Positions 8,001 to 16,786 of a DNA stretch of 64,000 nucleotides are shown here, piece after piece. Source of the stretch: Thalassotalea insulae (lineage in GTDB: Bacteria; Pseudomonadota; Gammaproteobacteria; Enterobacterales; Alteromonadaceae); assembly GCF_030161395.1 (NCBI RefSeq), contig NZ_BSST01000001.1:496001-560000 (forward strand), read 5' to 3'. Positions within the stretch are counted from its first letter, which is position 1, and each line of letters starts with the position of its first letter. The notes under the pieces are model-generated. The model was not told the DNA's origin. It was given only the letters and a program-made list of their open reading frames with translations, and made no database searches. A program made the position numbers and the translations under genes.

Positions 8001-9770
8001 TTAGTATGTACGTGCTTTCGGTGGGAAAGCTTCGCGGTGAACAGGGCTCATATTTACTGAGCGCTTAGACATCTCTTCAGTATCTGGCGAGTAAATTGAG
8101 TGGCATAACCAGTTCTCATCATCACGCTCAGTAAAATCTTGACGTGCATGCGCACCACGAGATTCAGTTCTAAAATTAGCTGCCTTAGCAGAACAAAATG
8201 CAGTTTCCATTAAGTTATCTAACTCTAAACACTCGATACGTTGCGTGTTAAATTCTGAAGACTTATCGTCTAATTTAGCATGTTGTAAACGCTCACGAAT
8301 TTCCGTCAATTCTTTCATGCCTTGAGCCATCGCATCACCTTCACGGAATACCGAGAAGTTCATTTGCATGCACTGTTGTAAATCTTTACGAATTTGCACC
8401 GGATCTTCACCCGTTGTAGATGACTCCCAACGATTGAAACGTGCTAATGCCGCGTCAACGTCTGACTCAGAAGCATCACGTCCACTTTGCGTATCATTAA
8501 GGTAAGTTCCTAAGAAATTACCCGCAGCGCGACCAAAGACCACTAAATCAAGTAATGAGTTACCACCTAAACGGTTAGCACCATGTACCGATACGTTAGC
8601 AATTTCACCGACGGCAAATAAACCTTCAATAATGGTGTCTTCTCCTGTTTCAGGATTAAAGCTAATCGCTTGACCATTTACATTACAAGGCACACCACCC
8701 ATTTGGTAGTGACAAGTAGGAATGACTGGAATTGGCTCTTCAGCTGGATCGACATGGGCAAAGGTCTTAGATAAATCACATACGCCTGGTAGACGTTGAT
8801 TCAAGGTTTCACGACCTAAGTGATCTAGTTTCAATTTAATATGAGGACCCCAAGGACCGTCACAACCACGACCTTCACGGATTTCCGTCATCATTGAACG
8901 CGCAACAACATCGCGACCCGCTAAATCTTTAGCATTTGGCGCATAACGTTCCATAAAGCGCTCACCGTCTTTATTTAACAGGTAACCACCTTCACCACGA
9001 CAACCTTCAGTCACCAATACACCTGCACCAGCGATACCTGTTGGGTGGAACTGCCACATTTCCATGTCTTGCATTTGCACGCCAGCACGAAGCGACATAC
9101 CGACACCATCACCTGTGTTGATGTGAGCATTAGTCGTCGAAGCAAAAATACGTCCAGCGCCGCCCGTTGCTAATACGGTAGCACGCGCTTTAAAGTAACA
9201 CACTTCACCGGTTTCAATACAAATAGCGGTAGTACCAACCACATGACCATCATCATTTTTGACTAAATCTAGTGCGTACCACTCAGAAAAAACATTAGTT
9301 TTGTTTTTAACGTTTTGTTGGTATAAACAGTGAAGTAATGCATGACCAGTACGGTCAGCTGCAGCAGCGGTACGAGCCGCTTGCTCACCACCGAAATTTT
9401 TAGACTGACCACCAAATGGGCGTTGATATACTTTACCGTTATCAAAGCGAGAAAATGGTAAGCCCATTTTTTCTAATTCGATAATTGATTCCGGACCCGT
9501 TTTACACATGTATTCGATCGCATCTTGGTCACCGATATAATCAGAACCTTTCACTGTATCGTACATATGTTGTTCCCAGTGATCTTCATGGGCATTACCT
9601 AATGCGACGGTAATACCACCTTGTGCAGATACGGTATGAGAACGGGTTGGAAACACTTTTGAAATCAAAGCACAAGATTGGCCTGATTCAGAAATAGCTA
9701 ATGCGGCGCGCATACCGGCGCCACCGGCGCCAATTACTATGGCGTCAAATTCACGAACAGGTACGCTCAT
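8001..9770 (-). CDS. sdhA: Succinate dehydrogenase flavoprotein subunit
   Basis: SdhA oxidises succinate to fumarate on the cytoplasmic face of the inner membrane. The 589-residue protein has the N-terminal FAD dinucleotide-binding motif AIVIGAGGAGMRAALA. The SHTVSAQGG segment around residue 45 holds the covalent FAD histidine. The catalytic HPTG motif and the GCRGEGGYLLN segment lie in the middle, and HGANRLGGNSLLDLVVFGRAAG near residue 395 closes the flavin site. The start ATG follows the sdhD stop codon directly, so translation is probably coupled. Confidence 0.98.
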   Translation of the reverse strand: MSVPVREFDAIVIGAGGAGMRAALAISESGQSCALISKVFPTRSHTVSAQGGITVALGNAHEDHWEQHMYDTVKGSDYIGDQDAIEYMCKTGPESIIELEKMGLPFSRFDNGKVYQRPFGGQSKNFGGEQAARTAAAADRTGHALLHCLYQQNVKNKTNVFSEWYALDLVKNDDGHVVGTTAICIETGEVCYFKARATVLATGGAGRIFASTTNAHINTGDGVGMSLRAGVQMQDMEMWQFHPTGIAGAGVLVTEGCRGEGGYLLNKDGERFMERYAPNAKDLAGRDVVARSMMTEIREGRGCDGPWGPHIKLKLDHLGRETLNQRLPGVCDLSKTFAHVDPAEEPIPVIPTCHYQMGGVPCNVNGQAISFNPETGEDTIIEGLFAVGEIANVSVHGANRLGGNSLLDLVVFGRAAGNFLGTYLNDTQSGRDASESDVDAALARFNRWESSTTGEDPVQIRKDLQQCMQMNFSVFREGDAMAQGMKELTEIRERLQHAKLDDKSSEFNTQRIECLELDNLMETAFCSAKAANFRTESRGAHARQDFTERDDENWLCHSIYSPDTEEMSKRSVNMSPVHREAFPPKARTY

Positions 9771-10118
9771 TTACACACCCCACACTGTCAAAAAGCCAGT
9801 TACTAAATACGCAAGTAAAGTAACAGCAAAGAAAAATTGTAACACACCACGTAAAAACGCTGGTTTGATATAGTCTGATAATACCTGCCAAATACCGATC
9901 CAAGCATGAATCAATAAGGCGAACAATGCCACAAGAGTGAACACTTTAGTGCACATATTGGCAAAGAAACCTTGCCATAACTCAAACGTCACTTCAGGTG
10001 TGGTAACAAAGAAACCTAAGATATAAAAAGTATAAAGCGCCAGTACCACTGCACTCGTTCTAATAAGAATAAAATCATGTACGCCACTACGGCCTACAGT
10101 TGCTGCATTATTTACCAT
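9771..10118 (-). CDS. sdhD: Succinate dehydrogenase membrane anchor subunit
   Basis: This small integral membrane subunit (115 residues) has three hydrophobic segments (about 15-36, 55-78 and 90-112). The HAWIGIWQVLSDYIKP segment contains the haem-ligand histidine and the conserved quinone-site Asp-Tyr pair. With SdhC it anchors SdhAB and forms the ubiquinone site. Its ATG overlaps the end of sdhC by 7 nt and follows AGGAG, while its stop touches the start of sdhA. Confidence 0.95.
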   Translation of the reverse strand: MVNNAATVGRSGVHDFILIRTSAVVLALYTFYILGFFVTTPEVTFELWQGFFANMCTKVFTLVALFALLIHAWIGIWQVLSDYIKPAFLRGVLQFFFAVTLLAYLVTGFLTVWGV

Positions 10119-10486
10119 AAATTAACTCCTACAACGACAGTTAGGATCAGCCAAAGAGCAAGCACTAATTTAGCAGTAGCATTGCCAGAACTTAACTCTT
10201 CAAAATGCCCCATATCCATCAACAAATGACGAATACCACCAAGTACGTGGTAAATAAGAGCAGAAGTAATACCGATAATAATCAATTTAAAGAATACGCC
10301 ATCAAGTAATGATTTTATTTGTGCGAATCCTTCAGCAGAAGATAATGATAATGAAAGTGTCCACAATAAAATACCAATAGCAAACACCATAATGACACCA
10401 GAAATACGGTGCAAAATAGAGACATTTGCTGCTGGATGCATTTTTATTGTAGTTAGGTCTAGGTTTACAGGACGTTGTTTTTTCAC
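10112..10486 (-). CDS. sdhC: Succinate dehydrogenase cytochrome b556 subunit
   Basis: The 124-residue SdhC begins KKQRPVNLDLTTIK, shared with enterobacterial SdhC, followed by the SILHRISGV quinone-site segment. Three membrane helices follow, and HVLGGIRHLLMDMGHFE contains the haem b ligand histidine. The start is GTG; the alignment of KKQRPVNLDL with the family supports it. It is the first gene of the sdhCDAB-sucAB transcript. A promoter with a good -10 box lies about 150 bp upstream. Confidence 0.96.
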   Translation of the reverse strand: MKKQRPVNLDLTTIKMHPAANVSILHRISGVIMVFAIGILLWTLSLSLSSAEGFAQIKSLLDGVFFKLIIIGITSALIYHVLGGIRHLLMDMGHFEELSSGNATAKLVLALWLILTVVVGVNLW

Positions 10487-10626
10487 GATTGTGCCTAAGA
10501 GCTCAAAGAGCCTTCAACTTTTTTTTATTGTTACCCAAGAATAATTTGTATGAGCAACCCCCCAAGGATCTTAGTAGATATTTGCAAAACTTAAAGTGAT
10601 CAGCAAACAAAACTTAGATCACCGTG

Positions 10627-10655
10627 ATTATATAGCCCTAAGTTTTTAATTACAA
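10627..10655 (-). promoter_or_regulatory. Candidate sigma70 promoter for the sdh-suc operon
   Basis: On the minus strand TTGTAA (10650-10655) and a perfect TATAAT (10627-10632) are separated by 17 bp, and the TATAAT is 140 bp upstream of the sdhC GTG. Just downstream GTGATC and GATCAC (10596-10601 and 10617-10622) form a wide inverted repeat around the predicted start site that could bind a regulator. The leader is about 130 nt. Confidence 0.55.
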
Positions 10656-10757
10656 TTTCTTAACCGACAAATTCATCGCAATTTTAAAGGCTTGCGTCTA
10701 TTTTTTGACCTATAACAATTATTCATATGACTTTAGTCTAAACATATAACATTTGAA

Positions 10758-10788
10758 TTGACTTATAGGGGGTGTTTTGCAGTAGAAT
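10758..10788 (+). promoter_or_regulatory. Candidate distal promoter of gltA
   Basis: TTGACT (10758-10763) and TAGAAT (10783-10788) are 19 bp apart, a little longer than ideal. Transcription would start near 10795, leaving a leader of roughly 95 nt before the gltA ATG. Confidence 0.4.
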
Positions 10789-10832
10789 AGCGCGCAGTTT
10801 TATATTCATAAAAACTGATTAACTTTGCAATT

Positions 10833-10841
10833 TGCTATAAT
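10833..10841 (+). promoter_or_regulatory. Candidate proximal extended -10 promoter of gltA
   Basis: TGCTATAAT is a perfect -10 box with the TGn extension, which can act without a good -35. The predicted start lies near 10848, about 44 nt before the ATG. With the distal site it would give gltA two promoters. Confidence 0.45.
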
Positions 10842-10891
10842 TATATAAATCAAGGTTACTCAGAAAAACGAATTAGATAGGGGTAAAACAT

Positions 10892-12178
10892 ATGGCTGAT
10901 TCAAAAGCCTCTCTTAGTATTGATGGCAAGGTAATTGCCGAGTTACCAGTTCTTTCTGGTACAGCTGGCAATGACGTAATTGATATTCGTACATTAGGTG
11001 GTGCAGGCTACTTCACATATGATCCAGGCTTTTTAGCCACCGCTTCATGTGAATCAGCTATTACATATATCGACGGAGCTAAAGGTGTACTTCAGCACCG
11101 TGGTTATCCAATCGACAGTTTGGCAAAAGAAGCCGATTATTTAGAAGTTTGTTATATCCTTTTAAATGGAGAAGCGCCGACAAAATCACAATATGATGAA
11201 TTTAAAGACATCATTACTAACCACACTATGGTGCATGAGAAGCTAGTGCATTTCTTTCAGGGCTTCTTGCCAGATGCTCATCCAATGGCGATGGTTTGTG
11301 GTGTTGTAGGTGCATTATCATCTTTTTATCACAGTGATTTAGATATTAATGACCCAGAACAACGAATGCGCAGTGCTCATCGTTTAATCGCGAAAATGCC
11401 TACCATTGCAGCAATGGCATATAAATACAGCATTGGACAACCGTTTATTTATCCGCGCAATGAATTAAGCTATGCAGAAAACTTCTTGCATATGATGTTT
11501 TCAGTACCGGCTGAAGAATACAAAGTTAGTCCAACATTAGCGCGCGCAATGGACCGTATCTTTACATTACATGCGGACCACGAACAAAATGCTTCAACGT
11601 CCACAGTACGTTTAGCTGGTTCTTCTGGCGCTAACCCATATGCTTGTATCGCAGCAGGTGTCGCATCATTATGGGGACCTGCACATGGTGGTGCTAACGA
11701 AGCATGTTTAACTATGTTAGAAGAAATTGGTTCATTAGAACGTGTTGATGAATTTGTTGCCAAAGCGAAAGATAAAAATGATCCATTCCGCTTAATGGGC
11801 TTCGGACATCGTGTTTACAAAAACTTCGATCCTCGCGCTACTGTCATGCGTGAAACTTGCCATGAAGTATTAAAAGAGCTTGGCATTAAAGATCCACTAT
11901 TAGATGTTGCTATGGCACTGGAAAAAGTAGCACTTGAAGACCCATATTTCATTGAGAAAAAATTATACCCGAACGTAGACTTCTACTCAGGTATCATCTT
12001 GAAAGCTATTGGTATTCCAACCAATATGTTCACGGTGATTTTTGCGATGTCACGTACCGTAGGTTGGATATCTCACTGGGATGAAATGTTAGGTCAGCCA
12101 GGTCAAAAAATTGGCCGTCCTCGTCAGAACTATGTTGGTGAAATCAACCGCGAATTTGTGCCATTAAAAGACAGATAA
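10892..12178 (+). CDS. gltA: Citrate synthase (type II, hexameric)
   Basis: Citrate synthase condenses acetyl-CoA and oxaloacetate to citrate, the entry step of the TCA cycle. The 428 residues match the NADH-sensitive gram-negative type II enzyme, including the N-terminal beta domain (ELPVLSGTAGNDVIDIRTLG). Catalytic regions are visible: LHADHEQNASTSTVR, GPAHGGANEA with the active histidine, MGFGHRVYKNFDPRA, and VDFYSGI with the catalytic aspartate. It is divergent from sdhCDAB and ends in its own terminator. Confidence 0.98.
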   Translation: MADSKASLSIDGKVIAELPVLSGTAGNDVIDIRTLGGAGYFTYDPGFLATASCESAITYIDGAKGVLQHRGYPIDSLAKEADYLEVCYILLNGEAPTKSQYDEFKDIITNHTMVHEKLVHFFQGFLPDAHPMAMVCGVVGALSSFYHSDLDINDPEQRMRSAHRLIAKMPTIAAMAYKYSIGQPFIYPRNELSYAENFLHMMFSVPAEEYKVSPTLARAMDRIFTLHADHEQNASTSTVRLAGSSGANPYACIAAGVASLWGPAHGGANEACLTMLEEIGSLERVDEFVAKAKDKNDPFRLMGFGHRVYKNFDPRATVMRETCHEVLKELGIKDPLLDVAMALEKVALEDPYFIEKKLYPNVDFYSGIILKAIGIPTNMFTVIFAMSRTVGWISHWDEMLGQPGQKIGRPRQNYVGEINREFVPLKDR

Positions 12179-12196
12179 GTTCATTTAATTTTATCG

Positions 12197-12226
12197 AAAA
12201 AAGGCAGCGATTAAGCTGCCTTTTTT
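12197..12226 (+). terminator. Intrinsic terminator of gltA
   Basis: The stem AAAAAAGGCAGC / GCTGCCTTTTTT (12197-12208 and 12215-12226) has the loop GATTAA, 20 bp after the gltA stop. The rest of the gap up to the next gene (12227-12494) shows only AT-rich sequence and a candidate -10 box. Confidence 0.9.
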
Positions 12227-12451
12227 ATAGCTGTAAACATAAAAATTTCGCAAAAAGTTACTAGCCTTCACTGATTTTTCAAACACTAGTTTTAACTAAT
12301 TACTCAAATACTTATTCATTTTGAATATTGGATACAAACCAATTTCAAGCGTTTCTCCTCATACAATACAATTGCGCTTTACTCCATAGAAAAACGAGCC
12401 AGTTAGCGAAAATAAAATTGCCGGGCAATACATTTTTTACCTGTCGCAGTA

Positions 12452-12457
12452 TATAAT
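12452..12457 (+). promoter_or_regulatory. Candidate -10 box for tcdA
   Basis: A perfect TATAAT lies 37 bp before the tcdA ATG. No good -35 is seen 16-18 bp upstream, so the promoter assignment is weak. Confidence 0.35.
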
Positions 12458-12494
12458 GCGCGCTTTACTAGATTCCGGTTTAAAAATTTAATTC

Positions 12495-13295
12495 ATGTCT
12501 GAATATCAGTTACGTTTTGGCGGCATTAGTCGTTTATATGGCCAGACAGGCGCAAAGGTCATTCAAGCATCACACTTTTGCGTTATTGGCATAGGTGGCG
12601 TCGGTTCTTGGGTGGCAGAAGCGTTGGCACGCTCAGGTGTTGGCACCATTACATTAATCGATTTAGATGATATTTGTACGACTAATATTAACCGGCAAAT
12701 CCACGCACTGACAACAACGGTTGGTGAAAGCAAAGTCGATGTTATGGCTGAGCGTATTAAACAAATAAACCCAGAATGTATTGTCCACATCATAGAAGAC
12801 TTTGTCACCGAAGAAAATCTAGTTGAACTACTGTCAATGGGATACGATTATGTTATCGATGCCATAGATTCAGTTAAAATAAAATCCGCAACTATCGCTC
12901 ATTGCAAACGAAACAAATTACCGATAATCACCGTGGGTGGCGCTGGCGGTCAAACAGACCCTAGCCAAATCCAACTTGCTGATCTTAGCCAGACCTATCA
13001 AGACCCATTATTATCTAAAGTCAGAAACCAGCTGCGCCGCGATTACAATTTTTCTCGAAATACTAAACGAAAATTCGGTATCGACGCAGTATTTTCCACC
13101 GAGCAACTAATGTATCCAGACAGCGATGGCGAAGTGTGTCATGCCAAACAAACACAGGATGGCGCAATGCGATTAGATTGCAGTGGTGGCTTTGGTGCGG
13201 CCACCCATGTTACTGCCAGTTTTGCTTTTTTTGCCGTAGGTAAAGCCATTAATAAATTACTACATCGCCATAAGTTAAAAAACAAAACACTCTAA
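12495..13295 (+). CDS. tcdA: tRNA threonylcarbamoyladenosine dehydratase (TcdA/CsdL)
   Basis: TcdA uses ATP to cyclise t6A at position 37 of ANN-decoding tRNAs to the ct6A hydantoin form. The 266-residue protein is an E1/MoeB-like enzyme. It has the ATP loop VIGIGGVGSWVAEALARSG (about residues 29-47), DLDDICTTNINRQIHA, and DAIDSVKIKS. The CsdL signature continues with GAGGQTDPSQIQLADLSQT, and a C-terminal hydrophobic segment is present. Sulfur transfer by CsdA-CsdE is known to act on this protein in E. coli, and the convergent neighbour here is exactly a desulfurase fused to a SufE/CsdE domain. Confidence 0.93.
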   Translation: MSEYQLRFGGISRLYGQTGAKVIQASHFCVIGIGGVGSWVAEALARSGVGTITLIDLDDICTTNINRQIHALTTTVGESKVDVMAERIKQINPECIVHIIEDFVTEENLVELLSMGYDYVIDAIDSVKIKSATIAHCKRNKLPIITVGGAGGQTDPSQIQLADLSQTYQDPLLSKVRNQLRRDYNFSRNTKRKFGIDAVFSTEQLMYPDSDGEVCHAKQTQDGAMRLDCSGGFGAATHVTASFAFFAVGKAINKLLHRHKLKNKTL

Positions 13296-13316
13296 CACCT
13301 TCGCTTATGAGTAGAA

Positions 13317-14969
13317 TTAACTAACCGACGTTTTAATTTTTTCAACAATGGCCAATAAACCGTTGCCGCGTGATGGACTTAAATGTTTCAGTAAACCGAG
13401 TTGCAGAAAATAGTCATGAATATCAAATGCCAAAATTTGCTCGGCAGTTTTGTTATTGAAAGCGCTAAACACTATCACCATTAAGCCACGAATGATCTTA
13501 GCATCGCTATCTCCCCGCAACAGATAGCGACCACCAGCTATTTGACTAATATCAAGCCATGCCGCGCTTTCACAACCTGTGATCAAACGCTCTTCTGTGC
13601 GTAAGGCTTTTTCCATACGTTTAAGCGTTTTGCCTAATAGCATGATCTGCCGGTGTTTATTATCCCAACTTTGCTGCTTGGCAAATAAAGCGAGTATCTC
13701 AGATACTTGTTCCTCTGGTGCACTATTAGACGCTATATTTGACTGCTCGGCCGGCTCAGTCATTAACATTTTTAAACAATCAATCAAGTAATCAATTTCT
13801 GCAATAGTGTTATACGCTGATAACGAAATACGCAAACAGCCTGATAAATCTAAATATGACATTAACGGCATGGCGCAATGGTGCCCTGCCCGGATGGCAA
13901 TGCCTTTAGCGTCTAATGCTGCAGCAACATCTTGTTGATGTGCATTATCAAGATAGAACGAAATCAACGGGATATCAGGAATTTCTTTGACCACAAAACG
14001 AACGGCACTAATGGCAGCTAGTTGCTGATAGCAATAGCGAGTTAACTGCTGTTTATATTGATAAAGTGACTTTTGCTGATGTTGTGAAACAAACTCTATC
14101 GCCTGAGCAAAAGCAATACAGCCCGCAATATTTGGTGTGCCAGCTTCAAATTTAAACGGTAATTCATTATAAGTCGTTTCATTAACACTAACGGTTTTAA
14201 TCATTTCACCGCCGAATTGATAAGGTGATACCTGCTCTAATAATGACTGCCTGCCATAAAGCACGCCAACCCCAGTCGGTCCATATAATTTATGAGCAGA
14301 AAAAACATAAAAATCACAGCCTAACTTCTGTACATCTACTTGCGTATGAGCAACAGCCTGAGCGCCATCAACTAAGGTCAAAGCGCCAACTTCTTTGGCA
14401 CATTTAATCAAGTATTCAACAGGGTTAAACTTTCCCACGACATTAGATAAATGGCTACAGCAGACGATTTTTGTCTTGTTGCCAATTACTTGCGTTAACT
14501 TAGCTCTGTCAATTCGCCCTGCTTCATCCAAGACTAACCACTTTATTTTTGCCCCTTTTTGCTTAGCTATCGCCTGCCAGGGCACAATATTGGCGTGATG
14601 TTCAGCATAACTCAACACTATCTCATCTCCTGGAGAAAGGAATTCACTCCCCCAGGCCTGAGCGATCAAATTAATACTTTCAGTCGTGCCTTTAGTCCAA
14701 ATAATTTCCTTAGCAGAAGATGCATTAATGAACTTTTGCACTTTAACGCGCGCCAGTTCAAATAAGCTGGTAGCCATGCTGCTTAACGTATGCGCCCCAC
14801 GATGCACATTTGCATTTGTAGTTAAATAAAACTGCCGCTCTGCTTCAATTACCGACAATGGTTTTTGCATGGTTGCCGCATTATCAAAATAGACTAAGTT
14901 ATGTTGCTCTATTTGTTGTGTTAGAATAGGAAAGTGTTTACGAAACGCTTCAACATCAAATGTTTTCAT
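13317..14969 (-). CDS. Cysteine desulfurase fused to a SufE-type sulfur acceptor (CsdA-CsdE-like)
   Basis: The first 405 residues form a class V, SufS/CsdA-type cysteine desulfurase. The PLP lysine is Lys227 in VFSAHKLYGPTG, and the persulfide cysteine is Cys365 in RAGHHCAMPLM. Residues about 420-548 form a SufE/CsdE domain with its acceptor cysteine Cys466 in LITGCESAAWL. CsdA and CsdE are separate proteins in E. coli (about 400 and 147 residues), so this is a natural fusion of a donor and its acceptor. It converges on tcdA with only 21 bp between the stops, which supports a role in the CsdA-CsdE-CsdL branch rather than bulk Fe-S assembly; no suf genes are near. Both active cysteines are intact and the fusion is in one continuous frame. 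Confidence 0.93.
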   Translation of the reverse strand: MKTFDVEAFRKHFPILTQQIEQHNLVYFDNAATMQKPLSVIEAERQFYLTTNANVHRGAHTLSSMATSLFELARVKVQKFINASSAKEIIWTKGTTESINLIAQAWGSEFLSPGDEIVLSYAEHHANIVPWQAIAKQKGAKIKWLVLDEAGRIDRAKLTQVIGNKTKIVCCSHLSNVVGKFNPVEYLIKCAKEVGALTLVDGAQAVAHTQVDVQKLGCDFYVFSAHKLYGPTGVGVLYGRQSLLEQVSPYQFGGEMIKTVSVNETTYNELPFKFEAGTPNIAGCIAFAQAIEFVSQHQQKSLYQYKQQLTRYCYQQLAAISAVRFVVKEIPDIPLISFYLDNAHQQDVAAALDAKGIAIRAGHHCAMPLMSYLDLSGCLRISLSAYNTIAEIDYLIDCLKMLMTEPAEQSNIASNSAPEEQVSEILALFAKQQSWDNKHRQIMLLGKTLKRMEKALRTEERLITGCESAAWLDISQIAGGRYLLRGDSDAKIIRGLMVIVFSAFNNKTAEQILAFDIHDYFLQLGLLKHLSPSRGNGLLAIVEKIKTSVS

Positions 14970-15117
14970 ATCAGTAAGTTGGCATTAGTACGGCAATAAT
15001 AAGGCTAAATTATACCTAAATTTAGTTAAAAATATTGCAAGAATCTTGTCTTTACTATTAGGTGTTATCAACAATAATCGTCTATAACTTATAGATGGTA
15101 CTAAATAGGTGAGTAGT

Positions 15118-15339
15118 ATGGCCTTATTTTCATGGTTTATTGGCACCCAAAATGCCAAAGATATCGCAAATAAAAATTCTCAACTCGACGTAAAAGAAGC
15201 AACTTTCAGCCTAAATACTATGTGGCCGACAGCCAAGGTTCGACGAAACGCCATCGTAAAACAACAAGAATTCACCAATTCACTGCAAGATAAAAACTCA
15301 ACAATCAAAAGTACATCATTAAAAGAAAAAGAAAGTTAG
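15118..15339 (+). CDS. Small protein of unknown function
   Basis: A 73-residue basic, polar protein starting MALFSWFIGTQNAKDI, with no recognised domain. The ATG at 15118 is preferred over the in-frame GTG at 15109, because AGGTGAG lies just before it. The C-terminus is rich in Lys, Ser and Glu. It stands alone between the divergent desulfurase fusion and a convergent gene 11 bp away. It could be a real small gene of the lineage or a chance frame; the ribosome site and sensible composition favour a gene. Confidence 0.45.
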   Translation: MALFSWFIGTQNAKDIANKNSQLDVKEATFSLNTMWPTAKVRRNAIVKQQEFTNSLQDKNSTIKSTSLKEKES

Positions 15340-15350
15340 CATAGTGCCAG

Positions 15351-16775
15351 TCAACGACCCGTTGATTGCGCAATAGCGATATTACGCTGGAAATCAGGCA
15401 TTAAAAACTGCCGTGGTGTTGCTGCTAGCAGACGCGAGTATGTGTCAGGAAAGCTAAGTTCATGGTAAGCCATACTAGTCAACGACGCTAAAGGTTTAAA
15501 CGCCTGAATAGCATTCGGTTGATTTTTTTGCGCTAATTGGTTGTTTAAACAGGTATCGCTGTTAAATAAGCCTATTTCATTATTATATTCCTCTGGCGTG
15601 CCTAAAAGCCACTGACCATTAGACTCAGTTAATATCGGCGTTTGCGCTTTGATCATTTTCCCCCAGGCTAATTGTTCGATAATACGCTTTCTTATTGCTT
15701 GTCTATTTCCTGATAAGCGTTTAGGCAATACCGCGATATTAAAAGCAAATGGTGAGGTTTGAACAGCTGCACATTTTGCGTGGTTTTTCGGCAGCGGATA
15801 TTCATCAATAAAGCCAAGCAAGTGCTCTATTTCATGAGTAAATACGGTAAAGCTATCGCTGCTGTCTACATATAAGATGCCATGATTAACGTTCGCACCA
15901 CCTTGTGGCAACATCACACCAATATAGCGGGTGTCTATCGTCGCTGCTAGCTGCTGCCAGTGCCCTTCGTCACATCGAATGGTATCACTCCTTTGATGCC
16001 AGCAACCTAACTGAGCGAGCGAAATATAACGTGGCTGAGTAAAACAGACATAAGGATTTAGTGATGTTTCATTAAATTGAGTAATGAACTGCGACACTCG
16101 ACGTAAATGACTAAGCTCAGTCGCATACATTTGCACACTGGCAACACAAGTTTCCTTCAGCTTTTGTTCATCCGGTTTAACTGCTGATACCGAATAATGA
16201 AATAATTCATTCAACAATGGATGCTCAGGCTCAATCATCTTCAACTTTGCAGTGTATTTTGCTAAACGGGTTAAATCTCCTTGAATGAGCGCAATGTCGA
16301 TTAGCAAACGCAATGACTTTTCACTCCATGCTGCACTAGCGTGATCATCGATTAGTTTACTGAGTAAAGTAACTGCCGCCTGATAATTTTCCTCTTTTAC
16401 TCGAAGGTTAGCCAGTATCCAAATCGCCTGCTCATTCTTTAACGTCATTGCATGAGCTAACCAGAGCTCTCCCTGGTGTTTATCATCTTGTTGTAAAAAA
16501 TATTGCGCTAACTCTACCGCATAGTTAGCTTTTGTATTAGCAAGTTCTCTGGTTGCCTGCAACCAAGCATTAGAGCCAACGGCTTGGCCTTTACGTTGGT
16601 ATATGTAATAAGCTGGCAGCTTAAGGTACTTGGCATAACTAAGCACATACTCACTCGCATTGCCATTAACAATACGCTGAGATAAGTTTTCAGGCAGAAA
16701 AAATGAGCGTAACCACCAACAGGTCATTACGCTCATTAAGATAAAAACAGTAAATAGTATGCGCTTATTCATCAA
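15351..16775 (-). CDS. Membrane-anchored TPR-like protein with an HExxH metallopeptidase motif, function unknown
   Basis: I do not recognise this 474-residue protein as a named family. A hydrophobic N-terminus (about 6-26) suggests a signal anchor placing the rest in the periplasm. Residues about 70-200 look like helical TPR or Sel1-type repeats. The C-terminal half carries HEIEHLLGFIDEY at 314-326, which is an HExxH zinc motif followed by a D-E-Y close to the third-ligand segment of M64-type peptidases. Several cysteines (210, 244, 258, 268, 335) could form disulfides. It starts 11 bp after nlpI and is very likely cotranscribed with it. A zinc peptidase or peptidase-like role in the envelope is inferred, not shown. 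Confidence 0.7.
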   Translation of the reverse strand: MMNKRILFTVFILMSVMTCWWLRSFFLPENLSQRIVNGNASEYVLSYAKYLKLPAYYIYQRKGQAVGSNAWLQATRELANTKANYAVELAQYFLQQDDKHQGELWLAHAMTLKNEQAIWILANLRVKEENYQAAVTLLSKLIDDHASAAWSEKSLRLLIDIALIQGDLTRLAKYTAKLKMIEPEHPLLNELFHYSVSAVKPDEQKLKETCVASVQMYATELSHLRRVSQFITQFNETSLNPYVCFTQPRYISLAQLGCWHQRSDTIRCDEGHWQQLAATIDTRYIGVMLPQGGANVNHGILYVDSSDSFTVFTHEIEHLLGFIDEYPLPKNHAKCAAVQTSPFAFNIAVLPKRLSGNRQAIRKRIIEQLAWGKMIKAQTPILTESNGQWLLGTPEEYNNEIGLFNSDTCLNNQLAQKNQPNAIQAFKPLASLTSMAYHELSFPDTYSRLLAATPRQFLMPDFQRNIAIAQSTGR

Positions 16776-16786
16776 GCACCGAATGA

